Position numbers and translations under genes: made by a program. This document shows positions 17,477-26,212 of a stretch of DNA of 34,380 nt, piece after piece. Location of the stretch: assembly GCF_049673105.1 (NCBI RefSeq), contig NZ_JBATXG010000010.1, positions 1-34,380 on the forward strand, read 5' to 3'. The stretch comes from Castellaniella sp049673105. Its GTDB lineage: Bacteria > Pseudomonadota > Gammaproteobacteria > Burkholderiales > Burkholderiaceae_B. Every line of letters begins with the position of its first letter. Position 1 is the first letter of the stretch. The notes beneath the pieces are model-generated. The model worked only from the letters and a program-made list of their open reading frames with translations, was not told the origin of the DNA and made no database searches.

Positions 17477-18388
17477 TCAGCCCTTGCCCAGCGGGATGCC
17501 GGACGCCAGCGCAATGCGGCGGCGTTCGGCCAGAACCTTGGCCCCGTAACCCCCGTCGGTCGGGCCGGTGGCCCCGACATAACAGGCCAGACCGCCCTCG
17601 ACCGAGCCGCGCCGACGGATACAGTCCGCCAGGATCTGGGTGCCGATGCGGATATTGACCACGGGATTGAAGATGGCGGACTGCCCGCCATGCACCCGCA
17701 ATTTGTCCCGATGCACACGGCCCATGATCTGCATCAGGCCCTGCGCGCCGACCGAGCTTTCCACAAAAGGGTTGTAGCGGGATTCAATCGCGATGACGGC
17801 CAGCACCAGCTGGGGGTCCACTTTGAGTTCTTTGCCCATCCTGAAGGCGACGCGCACCAAGGCCCCCGACACACTGGAAGCGATCCGGTATTTGCGCGAC
17901 AGATAGCTGCGCAACCCTTGCTCCTGGGCCGCCGTGATCCCTGGAATACCCTGATCGCGCATGCTGGCGGATAAGGCCTGCATGAAATCGGACGGGCTGG
18001 CGGGCACCTCGGCAGGCGGGGTTTGGGCGTCGGCTGCCGCAGCCGGAGCGGCAGTCGGCGGCGAGACCTGGTCCGGCGCGGGCTTGCTGTCCGGCGTATT
18101 CGCGGGGGCGGCGCTATCCTGTTCCGGCGCCTGATCGGTCGGCGACGCCCAGGCATAATCGGCATCGCTGCCGCCATAGCCAGCGCCATCCGCCTGGAAC
18201 ATGGTCAGCACCACTTGGTGCAGTTGCTGGGACTGCTGACGCATCGAAGGCAGAACGAGGCTCAAACCCAGTGTCGTCAACACCGCCAGCCCCAGGTAAA
18301 TAGCGCTGACGTGGATGAATTCATTGACCGGAGACAGCACGGCGCGCAGACCGTGCCGCAAGCGCTCAGCCAGCAACCTTGCGACCAT
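17477..18388 (-). CDS. Membrane-anchored lytic transglycosylase (SLT domain)
   Basis: Predicted peptidoglycan lytic transglycosylase, 303 residues. It has no cleavable signal. Instead residues about 29-47 form one transmembrane helix after a basic N-terminus, placing the rest in the periplasm. A Pro/Ala/Gln-rich linker (about 80-130) leads to the SLT domain. The catalytic Glu202 is in IAIESRYNPF, followed by the family GAQGLMQIM and the NPVVNIRIGTQIL helix. A single-residue change is seen in the last motif: CYVGATG rather than the common AYNAG. It is divergent from ubiD (80-nt spacer). Confidence 0.88.
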   Translation of the reverse strand: MVARLLAERLRHGLRAVLSPVNEFIHVSAIYLGLAVLTTLGLSLVLPSMRQQSQQLHQVVLTMFQADGAGYGGSDADYAWASPTDQAPEQDSAAPANTPDSKPAPDQVSPPTAAPAAAADAQTPPAEVPASPSDFMQALSASMRDQGIPGITAAQEQGLRSYLSRKYRIASSVSGALVRVAFRMGKELKVDPQLVLAVIAIESRYNPFVESSVGAQGLMQIMGRVHRDKLRVHGGQSAIFNPVVNIRIGTQILADCIRRRGSVEGGLACYVGATGPTDGGYGAKVLAERRRIALASGIPLGKG

Positions 18389-18468
18389 GGACGCCTCCGG
18401 CAGCCGCTAAGACGGGGGGAATGGTAATCTTTGGCACGACGACACTGTAACCTGATTGACCATACTCT

Positions 18469-20016
18469 GTGAAATATCGCGACCTTCGGGACTTCATCGC
18501 CCAACTCGAACGCCAAGGCCAGCTCAAGCGCATCCGCCACCCAGTCTCCACCGAGCTGGAAATGACGGAAATCAGCGACCGCGTGCTGCGTGCCGGCGGC
18601 CCTGCCCTGCTGTTCGAGCAGGCGCAACACGCTGGACAGACCAGCCCCATCCCCGTGCTCACCAATCTGTTCGGCACCCCTCAGCGCGTGGCCTGGGGCA
18701 TGGGCGCCGAAGACGTCTCGGCGCTGCGCGAGACCGGCGAACTGCTGGCGTCGCTGCGCGAACCGACGCCGCCCCACGGCATGCGCGACGCGCTGTCCAA
18801 GGTCTCGATGCTGAAATCCGCCCTGTGGGACATGAATCCGCGCGAGGTGCGCTCCGCCCCGTGCCAGGAAGTCGTCATCGAAGCCGATCAGGTGGATCTG
18901 CACGACCTGCCGCTGCAAAGCTGCTGGCCAGGCGACGTGGCGCCCCTGCTGACCTGGGGGCTGGTGATCACACGCGGCCCGAACGCCCGCCGCCAGAACC
19001 TGGGCATCTACCGCCAGCAGCTGCTGGGTCGCAACAAACTCATCATGCGCTGGCTGTCTCATCGCGGAGGGGCGCTGGATTTCCGTGACCACTGTCTGGC
19101 CCACCCTGGCCAGCCCTTTCCCATCGCGGTGGCGTTAGGCACCGATCCGGCCACCTTGCTGGCCGCCGTCACCCCCATCCCCGACAGCCTGTCCGAATAC
19201 CAGTTCGCCGGCCTGCTGCGCGGATCCCGCACCGAACTGGCGGCTGCCCTGGGCAGCGGCCTGCAGGTACCCGCCCAGGCGGAAATCGTGCTGGAAGGCC
19301 ACATCCTGCCCTCGTCAGACCCCAGAGCCATCGCCCCCACGGTGCCAGATGGCATGGCCCCGCCCACCGACGGCGCCTACGAAATGGCGCTGGAAGGCCC
19401 CTACGGGGACCACACCGGTTACTACAACGAGCAGGACTGGTTTCCGGTCTTCACGGTAGAACGCATCACCCATCGGCGCCAACCCATCTATCACAGCACT
19501 TACACCGGCAAACCGCCGGACGAACCCGCCGTGCTGGGCGTAGCCCTGAACGAAGTCTTCGTGCCGCTGCTCAAGCGCCAGTTTCCTGAGATCGTCGATT
19601 TCTACCTGCCCCCCGAAGGCTGCAGCTACCGCCTGGCCGTGGTGTCCATCCGCAAGCAGTATCCCGGCCACGCCAAGCGCATTCTGTTTGGCCTATGGAG
19701 CGTGCTGCGTCAGTTCATGTACACCAAATTCATCGTCGTGGTGGACGAAGACATCCCCGTGCGCGACTGGTCCGAGGTCATCTGGGCCATGACGACCCGC
19801 ATGGATCCGGTGCGCGACACCCTGCTGGTGGAAAACACGCCGATCGATTATCTGGATTTTGCGTCGCCGGTATCCGGCCTGGGCGGCAAGATGGGTCTGG
19901 ACGCCACCAATAAATGGCCGGGTGAAACCCAGCGAGAATGGGGGCGACCAATCACCATGTCCGCCGACGTCAAGCAGCGGGTCGATGCCATGTGGGGGCA
20001 GCTAGGCCTGTCCTGA
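18469..20016 (+). CDS. 4-hydroxy-3-polyprenylbenzoate decarboxylase UbiD
   Basis: UbiD-family decarboxylase using prenylated FMN and a divalent metal, in ubiquinone synthesis. It has 515 residues from a GTG at 18469 (MKYRDLRDFIAQLERQGQLKRI, the conserved family N-terminus). Diagnostic segments: NLGIYRQQLLGRNKLIMRW (prFMN/metal region), EGPYGDHTGYYNEQDWFPVF, and the C-terminal ENTPIDYLDFASPVSGLGGKMG. Length matches E. coli UbiD (497) plus a small extension. UbiX, the flavin prenyltransferase it needs, is not in the window. It is convergent with the YqjK-like gene. Confidence 0.96.
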   Translation: MKYRDLRDFIAQLERQGQLKRIRHPVSTELEMTEISDRVLRAGGPALLFEQAQHAGQTSPIPVLTNLFGTPQRVAWGMGAEDVSALRETGELLASLREPTPPHGMRDALSKVSMLKSALWDMNPREVRSAPCQEVVIEADQVDLHDLPLQSCWPGDVAPLLTWGLVITRGPNARRQNLGIYRQQLLGRNKLIMRWLSHRGGALDFRDHCLAHPGQPFPIAVALGTDPATLLAAVTPIPDSLSEYQFAGLLRGSRTELAAALGSGLQVPAQAEIVLEGHILPSSDPRAIAPTVPDGMAPPTDGAYEMALEGPYGDHTGYYNEQDWFPVFTVERITHRRQPIYHSTYTGKPPDEPAVLGVALNEVFVPLLKRQFPEIVDFYLPPEGCSYRLAVVSIRKQYPGHAKRILFGLWSVLRQFMYTKFIVVVDEDIPVRDWSEVIWAMTTRMDPVRDTLLVENTPIDYLDFASPVSGLGGKMGLDATNKWPGETQREWGRPITMSADVKQRVDAMWGQLGLS

Positions 20017-20029
20017 ACGGAGTCAGGAC
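20010..20029. terminator. Bidirectional hairpin containing both convergent stop codons
   Basis: GTCCTGA (20010-20016), a 6-nt loop and TCAGGAC (20023-20029) form a perfect 7-bp stem. The UbiD TGA (20014-20016) and the minus-strand stop of the YqjK-like gene (20025-20023) are the inner ends of the two arms. There is no U-run on either side; a bidirectional terminator or transcript-end stabiliser is plausible. Confidence 0.4.
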
Positions 20030-20376
20030 GCGTCATCCCCCGCGCTGCCGCGCTTGCCCAGCCAGATCAGGCCGGCGATCAGGGCGGTTTTCAGAAGGAT
20101 GCCGCGCCGGCCTGATCTACCCAGGGTGGACCCCAGCAGGGACCCCATCATCGGATAGCGCCGCAGCATCCGCAGGCCAAGACCCAACCAGCCCAGACCA
20201 GCGGCCTGCAGGCGATCTCCAGCCTGCGCCGCCAGCGCCGAGGGCTGCACCGCACCCGCCAGACGGCAAGCGCTCTGGCGCAGGGCCAGACGTTCGTAGC
20301 CCGCCTGCAAGCGCAGCAATTCGATGCGCAGGCGGCGGTCCTGGACCCTGGAAGCAGGCGGAGCCAACTGGTTCAT
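20023..20376 (-). CDS. YqjK-like small protein
   Basis: 117-residue basic protein. The N-terminal half (RVQDRRLRIELLRLQAGYERLALRQS) is a charged amphipathic helix. A short hydrophobic segment near the C-terminus (ILLKTALIAGLIWLG) could cross the membrane. I assign it to the YqjK-like group mainly by position: it follows YqjD- and YqjE-like genes, and its ATG overlaps the YqjE-like stop by 4 nt (ATGA). Sequence resemblance alone is weak. The function is unknown; an envelope-associated role is inferred from its partners. Confidence 0.6.
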   Translation of the reverse strand: MNQLAPPASRVQDRRLRIELLRLQAGYERLALRQSACRLAGAVQPSALAAQAGDRLQAAGLGWLGLGLRMLRRYPMMGSLLGSTLGRSGRRGILLKTALIAGLIWLGKRGSAGDDAS

Positions 20377-20810
20377 GACATTCCCCTGGACGAAGGGTCG
20401 TCGGCGGCGGACCCATCGGCGTCACCCGACGATCCAGCGGACGGCGCCAGACCGAATGAGCGGGCATCCTGGCGCAAAACATCTGCCGTGACGGAAAACG
20501 GCGCGGGATCCTGCCTGAGCCGACTCAACAAGACCGCCACCAGGCCCGCCCCTAGCAGCGCGTACAGCGCGGCCAGCAGCCCCAGGGCCAGGAAACGGTG
20601 TTCGGTCGGCCAGAAATACAAGGCCACCGCCAGTGTCGCCACCAGCAGAGCCAGCAGCAGGCAGATGGCGGCGGCCAGCAGCAAAGCCAGCCGCCCCAAC
20701 AGACGGTCGCGGGCATCCTGGGCTTCCAGGCCCAGCAACTCAAGGCGGGTGCCGATCAGCGCGGTACTGTTTGCCGCCAGATCCGCCACGGCGCGGCTGA
20801 ATGCCCCCAT
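20373..20810 (-). CDS. YqjE-like (phage holin superfamily) membrane protein
   Basis: 145-residue inner-membrane protein with two adjacent transmembrane helices: about 38-60 (LALLLAAAICLLLALLVATLAVAL) and 75-93 (LALGLLAALYALLGAGLVAVLL). The cytoplasmic N-terminal helix SRAVADLAANSTALIGTRLELLGLEAQDARDRL is typical of the YqjE/DUF1469 family. The holin superfamily name reflects topology; there are no phage genes around it. It is 5 nt after the YqjD-like gene and overlaps the YqjK-like gene. In E. coli the equivalents are RpoS-controlled and ribosome/membrane associated (YqjD). Confidence 0.82.
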   Translation of the reverse strand: MGAFSRAVADLAANSTALIGTRLELLGLEAQDARDRLLGRLALLLAAAICLLLALLVATLAVALYFWPTEHRFLALGLLAALYALLGAGLVAVLLSRLRQDPAPFSVTADVLRQDARSFGLAPSAGSSGDADGSAADDPSSRGMS

Positions 20811-20815
20811 CGGAA

Positions 20816-21139
20816 TCAGCGCCGCGACAACAGAGCGCCCAGCAGCAAGCCGGCCACACCGGCCATGCCCACTGCCTTCCAGGGATTGGCCTGGACGTAT
20901 TCGTCGGTATCCTGCACGACCTTGCGGCCTTGCTCGAGCAGATTGGCCTGCGTCTCGGCCAGGGCGGCGCGCCCTTGATCCAGCGCCTGCAGGGCCTTTG
21001 CCCGCAGGTCGACCGCCTTGTCGCCGGTGGCGTCGGCGGCCTCGCGCAGCAGTTTTTCCGCCTGATCCAGGCTGGATTTCAGGTCCTCGATCAGTGCGTC
21101 GCCCGCCGTCTGAGTGCTAATACGCTTGCGTGTGGCCAT
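20816..21139 (-). CDS. YqjD/ElaB family (DUF883) membrane-anchored protein
   Basis: 107-residue protein. Residues about 10-75 are a long charged helix with heptad character (DLKSSLDQAEKLLREAADATGDKAVDLRAKALQ, read in pieces). A glycine-rich C-terminal transmembrane segment (VGMAGVAGLLLGALLSRR) ends in an arginine-rich tail. This is the hallmark of YqjD/ElaB proteins, which tether to the inner membrane by the C-terminus and in E. coli bind ribosomes in stationary phase. AAGGAG precedes the ATG. A minus-strand TTGACA lies about 60 nt upstream, but a matching -10 at normal spacing is not clear. It is first in the operon with the YqjE- and YqjK-like genes. Confidence 0.88.
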   Translation of the reverse strand: MATRKRISTQTAGDALIEDLKSSLDQAEKLLREAADATGDKAVDLRAKALQALDQGRAALAETQANLLEQGRKVVQDTDEYVQANPWKAVGMAGVAGLLLGALLSRR

Positions 21140-21250
21140 GAGAAACTCCTTGAATGAGGCTGAAGAGTCTCCATCCTACCTGATCGGTCCGCGTTCATAT
21201 GTCAAAAACTGTATGAATCCGATCCAGATCAAGGCCGGAAGAGATAGCGG

Positions 21251-21889
21251 TCAGTCGGTCTTTTGCCGTGTGCCGAAAATACGGTCGCCCGCGTCTCCCA
21301 GGCCCGGAATGATGTAGCCATCGTCGTTCAGGTGGTCGTCGATGGATGCGGTATAGATGTGCACATCCGGATGGGCGCGCTCGACAGCAGCGATGCCCTC
21401 GGGCGCCGCCACCAGCACCAGGGCGCGCACGTTGCGGCAACCGGCCTGCTTGAGCATGTCGATGGCGGCCACCATGGACCCGCCCGTCGCCAGCATGGGG
21501 TCGACGATCAGCGCCAGGCGCTGGTCCAGCTGCCCGACCAGCTTTTCCAGGTAGGGCTGCGCTTGCAGGGTTTCCTCGTTGCGGGCGATTCCCACGGCGC
21601 TGACTTTGGCCCCCGGAATCAGGTTCAGCACACCGTCCAGCATGCCGATGCCGGCCCGCAGGATGGGTACGACCGTGACTTTCTTCCCCGCCAGCTTTTC
21701 GACGTCCAGCTCGCCTGCCCAGCCGGTGATGCGGGCGGGTTCCAGGGGCAGGTCCTTGGTCGCCTCGTAGGTCAGCAGCGAGCCGATTTCCTGCGCCATT
21801 TCGCGGAAATTCTTGGTGCTGAGGTCAGCCCGTCGCATCAGGCCCAACTTATGGCGAATCAGGGGGTGGCGGATTTCGTGAATAGGCAT
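21251..21889 (-). CDS. Uracil phosphoribosyltransferase
   Basis: Pyrimidine salvage enzyme making UMP from uracil and PRPP. It has 212 residues from the ATG at 21889 (MPIHEIRHPLIRHKLGLMR), which matches the family start; a longer in-frame start at 21934 is rejected. The PRPP loop is IVDPMLATGGSM (128-139), and the uracil-binding C-terminal motif is YIIPGLGDAGDRIFGT (about 196-211). It lies 72 nt after dacB on the same strand and 111 nt before the YqjD-like gene. Confidence 0.97.
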   Translation of the reverse strand: MPIHEIRHPLIRHKLGLMRRADLSTKNFREMAQEIGSLLTYEATKDLPLEPARITGWAGELDVEKLAGKKVTVVPILRAGIGMLDGVLNLIPGAKVSAVGIARNEETLQAQPYLEKLVGQLDQRLALIVDPMLATGGSMVAAIDMLKQAGCRNVRALVLVAAPEGIAAVERAHPDVHIYTASIDDHLNDDGYIIPGLGDAGDRIFGTRQKTD

Positions 21890-21961
21890 GGCGGCTCGAT
21901 CAGCAAAGAGAGGTGGCCTGCAGTGTACCGCCACTGCAAACCGCCGGACATTCCGCGCGGA

Positions 21962-23428
21962 TCAGCGGCTGGCCAGCCAGCGCACCAGCTCGTCGTCAAA
22001 GGGACGCACGGCCGCCGCCCCCGGATGATTGACCATGCTGACCAGGATGTAGCGCTTGCCGCTGGCGCCCCGCACATAGCCGGCCAAGGCCCTGGAATTC
22101 TTCAGGGTGCCGGTCTTCAGGTGCGCCTGGCCGCGCGTATCTTCGGCGCGCAGGCGGCGGCGCACGGTGCCGTCCATCCCTGAAATCGCCAGCGAGGACA
22201 CGAATTCCGGCATCAAGGGAGACCGCCAGGCCACATCCAGCATCTGCGCCAGCCCCCGCGCCGTGACCCGCCCCTGGCGCGACAGGCCCGAACCATTGTC
22301 CATTACCCAGCCGCTGATATCGACCTGCTGATTCTGCAGGACCTGCTGCACGGCGCGACCGGCGGATTCGGTCGTGGCGCCGGGGCCATTCATGTCCGCC
22401 CCCAGGGTCAGGAGCGTCATGCGGGCCATGACGTTGTTGCTGTGCTTGTTGATCTGACGAATGACATCAGCCAGCGTCGGCGAATCATGTCGGACCAGCA
22501 CATCGGCCTGGGCGGGCACTCTGCCCTGCGTGATGCCGCGCCCCAGGGTGCCACCCAATTCGCGCCACAGCATCCTGAATAGCGCCTCGAAGTGATCCGG
22601 CTGCGAACTGGCCAGACGATACAGGCTGAATTCGCCACAGCTGCCCCAGGCCTTGCCGGTCAGGCGGATCGTGGTCGACGGCCCCTGCACCAGGGCGTCA
22701 GCGGCGAAATTGCTGGCAGGCCGGCAACTCCCGTCCTGCCATTCCAAACGCCCTTCGACCCGTATATTGGCCGTCGGCGGATCAATGATGGGCACCCACT
22801 GGCGGTGCGTGGCATCCGGCTGGAACACAATGCGAGTCGCGCCAAAGCCGACCATCATGGCGTCCGGGCTGGCGTTGTAGGGGCGATCCGGTGAATCGTC
22901 GAAATCACCGGGGTCGATGCCGACCTGGCCGAACAGACTACGGTCCACCACCACGTCGCTCAAATTTTTGATGCCTCGCAGGCGCAATTCACGCAGCATA
23001 TTCCACAGATCTTCGACCGTGAACCAGGGATCGCCCGCCGCCTTGACGTACAGCGGCCCTTGCAAGGTGCCCTGCTCGTCGACCCGCGCCCCGGCACCGG
23101 CCAGGAACTGGGTCCGCCAGACATAATCCGGCCCCAGGACCGACAGGGCCGTCCAGGTGGTCACGGTCTTCATGACCGATGCCGGGTTGCGCGGCACGTC
23201 GGCCTGGATACGGCTGATCACCGGGCCGCCGGCCTCGCGAATTTCCAGAGACAAGGCGGATTCCGGCAGTTTGGTGGCCTTCCAGGCCTTTTGCAGTTCC
23301 GGCGGCAAGGCCTGGGCCGAGACGCTGACAGCAGCCCCCGCCAGCACCCCGGCAGCCAGCAAGGCGCGCGCCACGCGACCGCCCCTCTGAAGGATCCGAC
23401 TCCGATTCCGCTGCTGTCCCTGACTCAT
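21962..23428 (-). CDS. D-alanyl-D-alanine carboxypeptidase/endopeptidase (PBP4, DacB)
   Basis: Class C penicillin-binding protein (peptidase family S13) that trims peptidoglycan in the periplasm. It has 488 residues from the ATG at 23428; a TTG five codons upstream is less likely. The Sec signal is basic, then RALLAAGVLAGAAVSVSAQA, with cleavage near residue 38-40. The active-site triad motifs are all present: Ser84-V-M-Lys87, Ser330-Asn-Asn332 and Lys438-Thr-Gly440. The large insert between motif 1 and 2 is typical of PBP4. It is divergent from queA with a 105-nt spacer. Confidence 0.95.
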   Translation of the reverse strand: MSQGQQRNRSRILQRGGRVARALLAAGVLAGAAVSVSAQALPPELQKAWKATKLPESALSLEIREAGGPVISRIQADVPRNPASVMKTVTTWTALSVLGPDYVWRTQFLAGAGARVDEQGTLQGPLYVKAAGDPWFTVEDLWNMLRELRLRGIKNLSDVVVDRSLFGQVGIDPGDFDDSPDRPYNASPDAMMVGFGATRIVFQPDATHRQWVPIIDPPTANIRVEGRLEWQDGSCRPASNFAADALVQGPSTTIRLTGKAWGSCGEFSLYRLASSQPDHFEALFRMLWRELGGTLGRGITQGRVPAQADVLVRHDSPTLADVIRQINKHSNNVMARMTLLTLGADMNGPGATTESAGRAVQQVLQNQQVDISGWVMDNGSGLSRQGRVTARGLAQMLDVAWRSPLMPEFVSSLAISGMDGTVRRRLRAEDTRGQAHLKTGTLKNSRALAGYVRGASGKRYILVSMVNHPGAAAVRPFDDELVRWLASR

Positions 23429-23533
23429 GCCGCCACCCGCCAAAAAGCGTCAGCATAATCCAAAGAGGGATAGGACTAAAATACCGGCCAGTTTCTCTTC
23501 CCGCCCTCCTTCCTGATAGCGCTCCCTACATTC

Positions 23534-24573
23534 GTGACCCCAGACCTGGATCTCTCCGACTTCGACTACGACCTGCCCCCCGAACTGATCGCCCAGCACC
23601 CCGCCGAACGGCGCGATGCCAGCCGGCTGCTGCATCTGGACAGCAGCGGCGCGCTGCACGACCGACAGTTCACGGACCTACCCGCCCTGCTGCGCGCGGG
23701 CGACCTGCTGGTGTTCAACAATACGCGCGTCATCAAAGCCCGGCTGCGCGGCCACAAGGCCAGCGGCGGGCAAGTGGAAGTACTGGTGGAACGCATTCTG
23801 GCGCCGCAACGCGCGCTGGCTCACGTACGGGCCAGCAAATCCCCGCGCCCCGGCACCCGCCTGATGCTGGCCGATGGCGCCGTCGAAGCCGAAGTGCTCG
23901 GACGCCAGGACGAGCTGTTCGAACTGGCTTTTCCTGCCCCGGTCCTGGATTTGCTGGAAAGCCACGGCAACGTCCCCCTGCCGCCCTACATCACGCATGC
24001 CGCCGACGATGACGACGAATCCCGTTATCAGACGGTCTACGCCGAGCAGCCGGGCGCCGTCGCTGCGCCCACCGCCGGCCTGCACTTCGATCAAGCCATG
24101 CTGGACCGCCTGCGCCAACAAGGCATAGATCAGGCCTTTGTGACCCTGCACGTAGGCGCCGGCACGTTCCAGCCGGTGCGCGTCACCCACATCCGCGACC
24201 ATGTGATGCATGCGGAACGCTATGTCGTCCCGGCAGAGACGCTGGCAAAAATCCACGCCACCCGCGCACGGGGCGGGCGCGTCATCGCCGTGGGCACGAC
24301 CAGCGTGCGGTCGCTGGAAGCCGCGGCCCAGGACGGCGACGGCATCCATACCACCGAAGGCGACACCCGGATCTTCATCACCCCCGGCTATACCTTCGCC
24401 CACGTGGATGCGCTGATCACCAACTTCCACCTGCCGCAGTCCACTTTGCTGATGCTGGTGTCGGCTCTGGCCGGCATGGAACCCATCCGGCGCGCCTACG
24501 CGCACGCCGTACAATCGCGCTACCGATTCTTCAGCTATGGCGACGCCATGTTCATCGAGGCCGCCCCGACCCC

Positions 24574-24577
<4 letters not shown>
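23534..24577 (+). CDS. S-adenosylmethionine:tRNA ribosyltransferase-isomerase QueA
   Basis: Transfers and isomerises the ribosyl moiety of SAM to 7-aminomethyl-7-deazaguanine in tRNA, giving epoxyqueuosine. It has 347 residues from a GTG at 23534. Typical blocks: LSDFDYDLPPELIAQHPAERR at the N-terminus (read as two parts), LLVFNNTRVIKARL, GAVAAPTAGLHFD, LHVGAGTFQPVR and ITNFHLPQSTLLMLVSA. The stop overlaps the tgt start (ATGA), so the two are translationally coupled. A TAAAAT near 23478-23483 may be the -10 box; no good -35 is seen. Confidence 0.97.
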
Positions 24578-25710
<1,133 letters not shown>

Positions 25711-25803
25711 AGTCAGCGCACAGCATGATGCAGATCTCGCTACAATCAAGAGTTAATCTCATACCTAAACCTCTCTCCAAACCCTGATTTCCCAGGAGCC
25801 TCC

Positions 25804-26148
25804 ATGTCTTTTGTTGACACCCTGACCCTGATCCCGGCCCAAGCTGCCGGCGGCGAACCCAATGCGCTGATGAGCATGCTGCCCATCATCCTGATGTTCG
25901 TCATTCTGTACTTCTTGATGATCCGCCCGCAGATGAAACGCCAGAAGGATCACAAAAAAATGGTGTCGGCCTTGACCAAGGGCGACGAAGTCATCCTGTC
26001 GGGCGGCACGCTGGGCAAGCTCAGCAAGGTCAGCGACAACTACCTGACGGTTGAAATCGCGCAGTCCGGCGACAAGGCGGTGGAAATCATCGTGCAGCGC
26101 AGTTCCGTGACGTCCGTGCTACCCAAGGGCACGATCAAGTCTCTCTGA
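25804..26148 (+). CDS. Sec translocon accessory protein YajC
   Basis: 114-residue inner-membrane protein that associates with SecD-SecF. A single transmembrane helix is at about residues 25-42 (MLPIILMFVILYFLMIRP), followed by the characteristic basic QMKRQKDHKKMV and the KGDEVILSGGTLGKL domain. CCAGGAGCC lies just before the ATG. It is likely co-transcribed with secD and secF, though an intrinsic-terminator-like hairpin follows its stop. Confidence 0.96.
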   Translation: MSFVDTLTLIPAQAAGGEPNALMSMLPIILMFVILYFLMIRPQMKRQKDHKKMVSALTKGDEVILSGGTLGKLSKVSDNYLTVEIAQSGDKAVEIIVQRSSVTSVLPKGTIKSL

Positions 26149-26159
26149 TCGTCCCATCC

Positions 26160-26190
26160 GGCGCCGCTGACAAGCGGCGCCCGGTCTTTT
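26160..26190 (+). terminator. Intrinsic-terminator-like hairpin between yajC and secD
   Basis: GGCGCCGC (26160-26167), a 6-nt loop TGACAA and GCGGCGCC (26174-26181) form an 8-bp perfect stem, followed shortly by GGTCTTTTC with a four-T run. It lies in the 64-nt yajC-secD spacer. The short, displaced T-run suggests partial rather than complete termination. Confidence 0.55.
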
Positions 26191-26212
26191 CAGCCTTCCC
26201 TCCCGACCGACC

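Noticed and set aside
20373..20810. Holin-family gene as evidence of a prophage
   Set aside because: It is a YqjE-type housekeeping membrane protein in a YqjD-YqjE-YqjK operon; no phage structural, integrase or lysis genes are present.
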